Positions 45,846 through 52,933 of a stretch of DNA of 64,000 bases are shown piece after piece. Source of the DNA: Azotimanducus sp963663145 (lineage in GTDB: Bacteria; Pseudomonadota; Gammaproteobacteria; Pseudomonadales; Azotimanducaceae). The stretch is taken from contig OY760134.1 of NCBI GenBank assembly GCA_963663145.1, forward strand, positions 2,108,001-2,172,000, read 5' to 3'. Made by a program: the position numbers and the translations under genes. Below the pieces are notes generated by a model. It saw only the letters and a list, made by a program, of their open reading frames with translations. It did no database searches and was not told where the DNA came from. Position 1 is the first letter of the stretch. Each line of letters begins with the position of its first letter.

Positions 45846-46658
45846 CTAAAACCGCTTGCGTGCGCGTAGCGTTTCTGCCTGCTCAGACACCAGTCGCACC
45901 TCTCTGGGATCAAGATGCGTGTATGTGCTGTGCAGCGCCGATTGATACTGTGCATTCAGCTGCCTACCGAGGTCGGTGAAGAACTGGTTTTCTTCAGTCA
46001 AGAGTTCTCTCAGACTCGGAGGCTCTTTGCGTGGAAACGCGTGGGTCCCCTTCAACGCCAACTTGATTGGCTTGAGATTCAGGCTCTTAGTCCACATCCT
46101 CTCCCGCGTTAGGCTCTCATAAAGAACCAGCGTGACCCGCGAAGTCAGGATGACGGGGCCGGAAAACGTGTAGGTACTGGAGTCGGATTCTCTGCCAGAT
46201 CCTGTGCCGAGGATTTCACTTGTGGCACTCAACAATTCGAAAATCGAGGCAACCGGAACCGCTTTCAATCCAGACGTGTCATAGTCGAAGCTGAGATCAG
46301 CCGATAATAGAAGTTCGCTGCCTTCCTTCTCAGGAAAGGTCATCTCATCGTAGGAGCCAAAGGGGCCCCGCACGCGATAGCCGATGGCGTTCAGCACCTC
46401 CAAGAAATCTTCCTCCATGTTCGAGACGAAGGACTTGAACATTGGCACGGAAGTTTCGACGGAAGATCCCACTACCGCGAGCGTGATGTCCAAGTCACCA
46501 CCTGCGACCTCAGCGGGCGTGTAATCGAAGCTCGGCGCGACCCGCGCCGCACTTGTGGTGGAGGGAGGAGCGGTGGTTTCGCAGCCGGTAACGATTAAAC
46601 AAAGCAACGTAGTCGCTACGAGCCAGCCACATGTATTTGCCAGACGGAAAGTGGTCAT
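45846..46658 (-). CDS. lipoprotein, possibly HpaA/NLBH-like
   Basis: 270 residues. AAGGAG precedes the ATG. The signal peptide ends in VTGCETTA, a lipobox. The mature protein is beta-rich with LDITLAVVGSSVETSVPMF and MWTKSLNLKPIKLALKG, and ends in a helix with LDPREVRLVSEQAETLRARK. The end is reminiscent of HpaA-type lipoproteins, but the likeness is by eye and weak. 105 bp after the large secreted protein gene. Confidence 0.62.
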   Translation of the reverse strand: MTTFRLANTCGWLVATTLLCLIVTGCETTAPPSTTSAARVAPSFDYTPAEVAGGDLDITLAVVGSSVETSVPMFKSFVSNMEEDFLEVLNAIGYRVRGPFGSYDEMTFPEKEGSELLLSADLSFDYDTSGLKAVPVASIFELLSATSEILGTGSGRESDSSTYTFSGPVILTSRVTLVLYESLTRERMWTKSLNLKPIKLALKGTHAFPRKEPPSLRELLTEENQFFTDLGRQLNAQYQSALHSTYTHLDPREVRLVSEQAETLRARKRF

Positions 46659-46763
46659 TGACGAACTCCTTAGATGTGAAAGAGAGAAATTTGAAAAATC
46701 AAGAGGTTAGGTAACTCCGGAGGCTGTGCGCACCGCGATACGGCAGTGTCGTGACCCGATTAT

Positions 46764-49700
46764 CTATTGCGGCAATTCGCATTTTTGATTGCCAGTCAAG
46801 GCGTCAATGTCGCAGGCCGCGAAGTCGACTACGAGCGTGTACGGCCAAACGCGTCCAGAACCACGTCCGCCCACCGCAAAGTAGTAGGTGCCGGGCGGCA
46901 GGTTTTCGTAGTGCCAGAAGTTCCGCCCCCGCCCGCGATCGTCACCGCCGCCGTCAAACCAACGGTCCTCGCCTTCGGTGCGCAGATATGCATAGCTCGA
47001 GGCACAGGATGCTCCATCGCTCCAGAGGACACAGGTGTCCGTCGCCCCCGACGTCCACACGTACAGCGTCCCGGCATCGAGGACATCCACCCGGAACCAG
47101 TCCACGTCGCCCCACGCCAAGTGGCTCGGCGTCTCCGAATCCGTCCCCACGAGCGTGCCATCCCGATAGCTGTTGCCATGGTCGTCCTCCACCAGCTCCA
47201 CATGCAGGGTGTAGTCGCCCACCGCGCCGCCCACCGCAAAGTAGTAGGTGCCGGGCGGCAGGTTTTCGTAGTGCCAGAAGTTCCGCCCCCGCCCGCGATC
47301 GTCACCGCCGCCGTCAAACCTACGGTCCTCGCCTTCGGTGCGCAGATATGCATAGCTCGAGGCACAGGATGCTCCATCGCTCCAGAGGACACAGGTGTCC
47401 GTCGCCCCCGACGTCCACACGTACAGCGTCCCGGCATCGAGGACATCCACCCGGAACCAGTCCACGTCGCCCCACGCCAAGTGGCTCGGCGTCTCCGAAT
47501 CCGTCCCCACGAGCGTGCCATCCCGATAGCTGTTGCCATGGTCGTCCTCCACCAGCTCCACATGCAGGGTGTAGTCGCCCACCGCGCCGCCCACCGCAAA
47601 GTAGTAGGTGCCGGGCGGCAGGTTTTCGTAGTGCCAGAAGTTCCGCCCCCGCCCGCGATCGTCACCGCCGCCGTCAAACCTACGGTCCTCGCCTTCGGTG
47701 CGCAGATATGCACTCGAGGCACAGGATGCTCCATCGCTCCAGAGGACACAGGTGTCCGTCGCCCCCGACGTCCACACGTACAGCGTCCCGGCATCGAGGA
47801 CATCCACCCGGAACCAGTCCACGTCGGCCGCAGTGCTCAGGCTCGCCGCCGTCATGGAATAGTTTTCCACAACATCAGCGGTTGACCACAAATTCGAATG
47901 GTCCCGCGTATAGCGCGGCGTGATGCGAACCGGCACGGAACGTGCGCCAGCACCCAGCGCATTCTCAGCGTAGGCCGTCAAGGAATAAGTCACGCCATCA
48001 CTTGAATCAGGCACCGCTATTTCGCAGGACAGCTTGTCGGCCGCAGCTTCGCAGTTCAATCTCTCTTGTCCGGACACTGCCTCCGCCTTGTATACCAGGT
48101 CCTCGTTCCTGAATCGGCTCGGCAATGCACGCCATTCAACCAATACCCTGCCTTCCGACTGATCGATGGTTATGCGGACATCTTCGAGTGCTGGCGGCAC
48201 CGCTCGCTGCGGTGTCGCCGAGGCCCTGACCAAGACAGGCGAAGAGTCCGGGCCTTCCCCCAAGGCGTTGGTGGCTCGAACGTACACGCTGTATTCCAGA
48301 TCGTCCTGCAACCCCGCGATGACACATTCCCCGGCGATGGGAGGCACGTCGCAAGAACCGCCCCCACCCTGCGTATTCGAGGCTATGGCAATGTATCCCG
48401 TGATCGCGGAACCTTCATTCGCTGAGGCGGACACAGCGTCCCAAGCGACCCTTATGTGCCCTGAACCCCGCTCCGCGCTGACATTCGACGGTGCCGCCGT
48501 TGGAGCGCCAACCCTGTCGAGAGTGGTGCGGAGACGATAATTGCCCGAAACGGTGTTCGACTCTCCTTGAACTTGCAGCACATAGCTTCCGGGCGTGACA
48601 TCCGCCTCGATCTTGAAATTGTCTGCTCGGGCACCGCTACTGGCTTCGGCAACCACCGTGGAGCCCCGGGTTAAGGATGCCTTGGTGTCCGTGTCGCCTT
48701 CGGAGTAAACCACCAAGCGACTTACCTGGGTGATTTCGATCCGAAAATAGTCGCTGTCCCCAGCGGAAAGCCCCGCCTGAATGGATGTCGGAACGGGGAT
48801 TTCCGTTGCGCTCGCGGCGCTGTCCCCGTGGTCGCCAAGCAGATACCCCCGGATGCGTGGAAAGAATTTCTCAAACGCACCGAAGTGACTAACACCGGAC
48901 TCGCAGGACTGATTGGGCTGCGAGAGGACCCCAACCAGATACCCGTCCGCGAACAATCCAGCACCCTTGCTGCCCTCTTCGACAGCGCCTTGACTCCATT
49001 GCACACGGATGGCATCGAGCAGCTGTCCTTGGCCCGCATGACTGTTTGCTTGACCGGAAGAGACCTTCTTGACGCCGCCGGTCGGATGATGGATGGTGCC
49101 TACGTCCTTGGGGACTCCCAAGCGGGACGCTCTCCAACCCGAATAGACGAGCCCGCCCGGCAGGCCTTGGCGCAGCCGGATCAAGGAGGAATCCTCCGCA
49201 ACGCTGGTGGAGAGCAGCTCTCCGCCTCCGAAGGTGGTTGTCGCACGATGGTTGAGCGCCGCGCTTCCACAAGTGCCGCTTTCGTAGAACCAAGTCACCT
49301 CCATGCTGTCCGCCTGCTGCTGCGTTGCGACACAAGTATTTGAAGTGAGCAGGTAGGGCGCTGGTCCGTCGCCAAGCGTCAGCGCATCAACCGACGGCTC
49401 CTTGGAATTCAGCAGTGTGGCGGTGCAAAATACTGGTTCGCCATTCCTCTCCACCAGAATCCGACCGACCGATGCCACTTTATTGCGCAGCGAAGCGTCG
49501 CTGCTGCAGTGGGCATCCACATGGTTCGTGCATTGGGGTGAAAAAGCAAAATTGGGCGTGGCAAGGCCAATACCGCCGGCAGTGGCAGGAAACTGAACCG
49601 ATATCCTCGGGACTTCAAAGGCGAAGTCGGCTAGGCTTCTCAAATCCGGCAAGACGATCTCGATTCCCATGCTGTCGGAGCGCGCTGTCGGCGACCAAGT

Positions 49701-50285
49701 TGAAACTGCGCGCGCCGAGGCAGTACGGGAAGGTTCGATTGACTGTTCGTGCAGCAGCCTGCTGGAACCATCATCAGAAAATTCAAAGTAGCGTATGGAT
49801 GCCCCAGACGAGAGAACAGCCCGTAACTGTGTGCGAAACGCGGGCGCGCCGGAAGCGGTCACGGATAGAGTCGCCATGACTTGACCGTCCCTAGTCTCTT
49901 GCCAATTGAGCGTCGGAGCAAGGTTGCCCCGATACCGAAGTGGTGTCTCCCGGTGAGTTCCACGACTCGTGGATAGATGCGAACTAGACGAAAGCCAGAG
50001 ACGATCATCCACCGCACCCGAAGCAAAGTCCGGAAATACGATGCGCGAGTCTCCATTACTCAAATCTGAGAACCCAGAGGATTCTCCGCCATCAAGGTGC
50101 CGAAGCTTTGATGACACCGCGGTCCTTGCCTCAAGCTGCATTTCTTGCGCATGGGTGCAATCGGGAATCGTCGTTACAAGCACGAGACCTAACACAACTG
50201 AGAAGTATTGAAGAACCAATATGCGGACCGAGCACGCTTTGCCCCCGTGAATCTTTTGGTAGGCTTGAACGAATGGGTGGAACAT
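46764..50285 (-). CDS. large secreted multidomain protein: trypsin-like pseudoprotease, PPC and Fn3 domains
   Basis: 1173 residues from the ATG at 50285 (AAGG 9 nt upstream; GTG 9 nt earlier possible). Signal peptide around residues 20-47. Residues about 270-480 resemble lysyl-endopeptidase-type trypsin domains (IHHPTGGVKKVSSG, VTWFYESGTC). The catalytic histidine position reads T317 (LLTSNTC for LTANHC) and the serine position K440 (GSKGAGLF for GSSGSGLF); only the aspartate (D365, AEDSSLIRL) is kept, so it should be inactive. Then come a PPC-like domain, two Fn3-like domains (about 590-780) and three PPC-like modules beginning DVDWFRVDVLDAG, encoded by 360-bp DNA repeats. Confidence 0.82.
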   Translation of the reverse strand: MFHPFVQAYQKIHGGKACSVRILVLQYFSVVLGLVLVTTIPDCTHAQEMQLEARTAVSSKLRHLDGGESSGFSDLSNGDSRIVFPDFASGAVDDRLWLSSSSHLSTSRGTHRETPLRYRGNLAPTLNWQETRDGQVMATLSVTASGAPAFRTQLRAVLSSGASIRYFEFSDDGSSRLLHEQSIEPSRTASARAVSTWSPTARSDSMGIEIVLPDLRSLADFAFEVPRISVQFPATAGGIGLATPNFAFSPQCTNHVDAHCSSDASLRNKVASVGRILVERNGEPVFCTATLLNSKEPSVDALTLGDGPAPYLLTSNTCVATQQQADSMEVTWFYESGTCGSAALNHRATTTFGGGELLSTSVAEDSSLIRLRQGLPGGLVYSGWRASRLGVPKDVGTIHHPTGGVKKVSSGQANSHAGQGQLLDAIRVQWSQGAVEEGSKGAGLFADGYLVGVLSQPNQSCESGVSHFGAFEKFFPRIRGYLLGDHGDSAASATEIPVPTSIQAGLSAGDSDYFRIEITQVSRLVVYSEGDTDTKASLTRGSTVVAEASSGARADNFKIEADVTPGSYVLQVQGESNTVSGNYRLRTTLDRVGAPTAAPSNVSAERGSGHIRVAWDAVSASANEGSAITGYIAIASNTQGGGGSCDVPPIAGECVIAGLQDDLEYSVYVRATNALGEGPDSSPVLVRASATPQRAVPPALEDVRITIDQSEGRVLVEWRALPSRFRNEDLVYKAEAVSGQERLNCEAAADKLSCEIAVPDSSDGVTYSLTAYAENALGAGARSVPVRITPRYTRDHSNLWSTADVVENYSMTAASLSTAADVDWFRVDVLDAGTLYVWTSGATDTCVLWSDGASCASSAYLRTEGEDRRFDGGGDDRGRGRNFWHYENLPPGTYYFAVGGAVGDYTLHVELVEDDHGNSYRDGTLVGTDSETPSHLAWGDVDWFRVDVLDAGTLYVWTSGATDTCVLWSDGASCASSYAYLRTEGEDRRFDGGGDDRGRGRNFWHYENLPPGTYYFAVGGAVGDYTLHVELVEDDHGNSYRDGTLVGTDSETPSHLAWGDVDWFRVDVLDAGTLYVWTSGATDTCVLWSDGASCASSYAYLRTEGEDRWFDGGGDDRGRGRNFWHYENLPPGTYYFAVGGRGSGRVWPYTLVVDFAACDIDALTGNQKCELPQ
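46867..47826. repeat. 360-bp tandem repeats inside the large secreted gene, 2.7 copies
   Basis: Copies at 46867-47226, 47227-47586 and 47587-47826 are almost identical. Known differences include one base at 46960-46961 area (AACCAACGG versus AACCTACGG) and a 3-bp deletion in the third copy near 47711 (GCATAGCTC reduced to GCACTC). The reading frame is preserved since 360 is divisible by 3. Unit lengths of about 120 residues match one PPC-like module. Confidence 0.95.
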
Positions 50286-50440
50286 GGGAGGCACCTTGAG
50301 TGAATTAAGGCTTGAGGGTCAGAAGGGTCCCTCGATTGGACAACATGCAAGAAAACTGCATGGCATGAGTGAATAAGGCTTGCGACCAAGTCGAGAGGCT
50401 CCATGCGAACGGGAGCCAGCACAAGAGAGTATGAGATTTA

Positions 50441-50458
50441 AGGGGTGCTCGCACCCCT
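50441..50458. repeat. 18-bp inverted repeat upstream of the large secreted gene
   Basis: AGGGGTGC and GCACCCCT flank TC. It lies about 156 bp before the start codon, between the gene and the G tract. Could be a regulator site or a hairpin; no T-run of note. Confidence 0.45.
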
Positions 50459-50503
50459 ACAGATATTTTATTAGCTAAATATTTAGGGTGATCGGGGAGT
50501 TGC

Positions 50504-50522
50504 GGGGGGGGGGGGGGGGGGG
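50504..50522. repeat. homopolymer of 19 G (poly-C on the coding strand)
   Basis: An uninterrupted G tract, 219 bp upstream of the secreted protein's ATG on the minus strand. Long G/C tracts slip during replication and underlie phase variation in several bacteria. It is outside any credible coding frame, so an effect would be on transcription. A sequencing artefact of length is also possible. Confidence 0.9.
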
Positions 50523-50843
50523 CAATATTGTCCGGGGATATACTCCCTGTTACCCTTTCGTGGCGTTTGAAACACCTCGTCAAGGTCATTCCCCGGAGGA
50601 ACACTGTGGCAAACTTTTCCATGGGCAAGCACGAAAGTACGACGCGTATCATGCACATAACTGCGTGGTATGTCAAACTCGCGCACTTCCGCATGCTCAA
50701 ATTTAAGAGTTTCCACGCGCCTCGATATAGGCGATGATCCCTTCGAGGTTTCACAGCGTTTGAAGCCTATCGCTAACCTGCTCGCACTCTCGGCAAACAA
50801 GGAACCGCTGCTTCGCATCTATGAGGTCGGCGTTGGCATTAAG

Positions 50844-51023
50844 GCGCCAAAGATTATTCAGGAGCGCGCCTACACTTCGCCCATTTGGTACACGCCTTGA
50901 GGTGTGACGCTCAATTCAAGCATGTCTATTCGAGCAGCTCAGGCTTCTCGCGCGCCAACCAGTGACTCACCTCAACAGGCAGACTTTCTGCTTGTTGCAC
51001 GCAGTCCTCGGCGGTGGTGGCGG
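50844..51023. repeat. right copy of the 180-bp direct repeat
   Basis: Matches 39941-40120 with 4 mismatches. Here the DUF3604 part is a 19-codon 3' fragment (KIIQERAYTSPIWYTP, stop TGA) without its gene, while the HEPN gene end is part of the intact gene. Confidence 0.92.
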
Positions 51024-51366
51024 AGATTGAATCGCCAGAATAGTCGAGAATATTGCGCTGTTTTCTTAAAGCATCAAGGACGATTACCGTCTGACTATTC
51101 AGTCCAATAGTCTGACTCAGCACCTGAATCAGAGTCCTATGGTGACCTGGTCTGCTAGTGAGCGTGCGATATCCATTCGCCTGCAAGGCAAGATTGGCAA
51201 TTTGCATGATCGCTTTGTAGGCGGCATCGAACCGCGTCTCCAGACTCACGGCTTGGACTTGTGAATCGGCAATGTTGCGCTTGGCGGCGGCCAGAAACCT
51301 CTGAACTACAACAGGGTCGGGCTCTATGGTTTCGAGACTAATCCCAACCAGATTCTTCAAGCTCAT
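50926..51366 (-). CDS. HEPN-domain protein (toxin-like partner of the MNT gene)
   Basis: 146 residues, all helical. RFLAAAKRNIADSQVQAVS and FDAAYKAIMQIANLALQANGYR fit the HEPN fold of the nucleotidyltransferase-linked group. The usual HEPN RNase motif Rx4-6H is not obvious; the equivalent region reads LRKQRNILDYSGDSIS, the form common in the MNT-linked subgroup. It overlaps the preceding MNT gene by 29 bp. Together they resemble type VII (HEPN-MNT) systems, in which MNT modifies and silences HEPN. Confidence 0.82.
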   Translation of the reverse strand: MSLKNLVGISLETIEPDPVVVQRFLAAAKRNIADSQVQAVSLETRFDAAYKAIMQIANLALQANGYRTLTSRPGHHRTLIQVLSQTIGLNSQTVIVLDALRKQRNILDYSGDSISATTAEDCVQQAESLPVEVSHWLAREKPELLE

Positions 51367-51952
51367 TCCGGTTTCCGATGATGTCCAAGCGGGGTCTTGA
51401 CAACACGTCTCTTACGAATGCGTCGGATGATTGAAGTAGCTGGCTCCACTCATCGCGTCGATACACTCTGGGATTGATCTCGCGTGACAATGATTGCTGC
51501 GCCGGATAGAGCGCCGCCACGGCTTCCGTAAAGCCAATGTCACCAATTAGCATGAGATCGACATCGCTTCTTACCGATTCCTTTCCATCTGCTAGCGAGC
51601 CGAATACAAACACGCATTCAATGTGTTCGACAAGTGGTTCAAGCACCTGCCTCAACACATCCACAACCCCAAGTGTCTTTCGAACGATGCTCAACAATTC
51701 TTGATGAATTGGACAATTGGGATTGGCTTGGTAGTGTAGTTGATTGCCCTGTCGGTTTCGGGAGAGTATTCCGGCAGCCACCATGCGGTCCAGTTCGCGC
51801 TTGATCGTAGCCACTCCCATCCCCGTCGCGCGCAGGATTTCGTTTGTGTAGTAGCTGCGGCTGGGGTGAGAGTACAGAAGTCCGAGGACTTTCCGCTGCG
51901 TGGTGGTGAACAGGGCTTCACTGAGTAGAGTCACTGCAACAAGCGCATTCAT
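51338..51952 (-). CDS. winged-helix MNT nucleotidyltransferase (antitoxin-like)
   Basis: 204 residues. The N-terminal winged helix spans about 15-75 (YYTNEILRATGMGVATIKRELDRM would be its recognition region). The nucleotidyltransferase core follows: FVFGSLADGK at about 116-124 and SDVDLMLIG with D130 and D132, the GSx10DxD pattern of MNT proteins. The DNA-binding fusion implies autoregulation. Upstream HEPN partner overlaps its 3' end. Confidence 0.85.
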   Translation of the reverse strand: MNALVAVTLLSEALFTTTQRKVLGLLYSHPSRSYYTNEILRATGMGVATIKRELDRMVAAGILSRNRQGNQLHYQANPNCPIHQELLSIVRKTLGVVDVLRQVLEPLVEHIECVFVFGSLADGKESVRSDVDLMLIGDIGFTEAVAALYPAQQSLSREINPRVYRRDEWSQLLQSSDAFVRDVLSRPRLDIIGNRNELEESGWD

Positions 51953-51971
51953 TCATTAAAAGTGAACGATA

Positions 51972-51988
51972 ATTCAATTAGTTTGAAT
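51972..51988. promoter_or_regulatory. candidate operator of the MNT-HEPN operon
   Basis: ATTCAA and TTGAAT flank TTAGT, 20 bp upstream of the MNT start in a very AT-rich stretch. Six-base arms could occur by chance; position makes it plausible for the winged helix of MNT. Confidence 0.35.
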
Positions 51989-52070
51989 GATCAAGTCTGT
52001 CAGTTTAGGAGTCATGTTCGAGAGTCCGATCGCCACACTCCCCTTCATGGCGCTATCAAACATGCAAAGA

Positions 52071-52087
52071 TGCTATCATTGACAGCA
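52071..52087. promoter_or_regulatory. candidate operator of the FitAB/VapBC operon
   Basis: TGCTATCA and TGACAGCA form an imperfect palindrome (one mismatch) around a single T, 17 bp before the antitoxin ATG. CACAGGAG serves as ribosome binding site just after it. Overlap with the promoter fits autorepression. Confidence 0.5.
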
Positions 52088-52103
52088 TTCACAGGAGTTC
52101 GCA

Positions 52104-52358
52104 ATGGCCAGTCTGACCATACGGAATCTACCCGATGAGGTGCATAGGGCGTTGCGGGTGCGGGCGGCCCGCAATGGCAAAAGTACCGAGGCCGAGGTGC
52201 GAGCAATTCTGAAAGATAGTGTCAAGCCAGAAACACGGATCAAGCTCGGATCACTGTTGGCGAAAATCGGACGTGAGGTGGGGTTAACGGAGGAAGAATT
52301 CGCAATCTTTCAACAGGTTCGAGACAAAACTCCGGCCGAACCCGTGAAGTTTGAGTGA
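52104..52358 (+). CDS. FitA-like ribbon-helix-helix antitoxin
   Basis: 84 residues. LTIRNLPDEVHRALRVRAARNGKSTEAEVRAIL is the FitA/VapB ribbon-helix-helix opening: the short strand, then two helices. The stop overlaps the toxin's GTG start by 4 nt. AGGAG is 7 nt upstream of the ATG. Confidence 0.9.
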   Translation: MASLTIRNLPDEVHRALRVRAARNGKSTEAEVRAILKDSVKPETRIKLGSLLAKIGREVGLTEEEFAIFQQVRDKTPAEPVKFE

Positions 52359-52771
52359 TTATACTGGACACCAACGTCGTTTCTGAACCACTGAGCAAAG
52401 CTCCCGACCCTCGTGTCACTCAGTGGATAGACGCTCAGGCAATTGAATCCTTGTTCTTGTCGGCTATCACAGTAGCCGAGCTTCGATTTGGTGTGGCGTT
52501 GCTCCCACCGGGAAAGCGGAGAGACGCCCTCGGAAGCAAGCTGGAAATGGATATATTGCCTCTGTTCGCCGAGCGGGTGCTACCCTTCGACATGCCAGCA
52601 ACAAAGGCGTATGCAAACCTCTTGGCGAATGCCAGAAAACTTGGCTCCGCGATTGGTAAATGCGATGCCTTTATCGCTGCGACTGCGGCCGCCAATAGGA
52701 TGACCATCGCCACGCGCGATACCAATCCATTCTTAGCGGCAGGCATTCCCACTATTAATCCTTGGAATTGA
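52355..52771 (+). CDS. FitB/VapC-like PIN-domain toxin
   Basis: 138 residues from a GTG that overlaps the antitoxin stop (GTGA). Acidic residues of the PIN site are in ILDTNVVSEPLSK, TVAELRFG, GKCDAFIAATA and ATRDTNPF. The layout matches FitB of FitAB systems. Probable endoribonuclease. Confidence 0.92.
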   Translation: MIILDTNVVSEPLSKAPDPRVTQWIDAQAIESLFLSAITVAELRFGVALLPPGKRRDALGSKLEMDILPLFAERVLPFDMPATKAYANLLANARKLGSAIGKCDAFIAATAAANRMTIATRDTNPFLAAGIPTINPWN

Positions 52772-52933
52772 CTACTGCACTCAAGAGACAGTTATCTTCT
52801 ATTGCTGCTTGCTAATGAACTCCGGGATCTGGATTACATCGCGGTTGCGCGCGCACGACAGCCCGCCGAGCACTGCATGCAAGCTCGAAATATCACGCGT
52901 CGGCCATAGCCGTTCGTCACGTTTGGCGAACCA

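Larger units (their letters stand above)
50286..50843. other. 558-bp stretch upstream of the large secreted gene, no gene
   Basis: Holds the probable leader and promoter of the minus-strand secreted gene, an 18-bp hairpin (50441-50458) and the 19-G tract. Open frames on both strands here (for example 50305-50754 minus) look non-coding: low-complexity proline from the G tract and no family likeness. The last part joins in frame to the DUF3604 C-terminal codons of the right repeat, with no start. Confidence 0.5.

Noticed and set aside
46751..47923. Long plus-strand open frames of 372 and 390 codons across the repeat region
   Set aside because: They are shadows of the repeated minus-strand gene: arginine- and proline-rich, with the 360-bp repeats in every frame and no family likeness.
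50305..50754. Minus-strand open frame upstream of the secreted gene
   Set aside because: The proline run comes from the G tract, there is no ribosome binding site and no recognisable family.
39941..51023. Transposon target-site duplication
   Set aside because: 180 bp is far too long for a target duplication, and the segment has no transposase or terminal inverted repeats that I could see.
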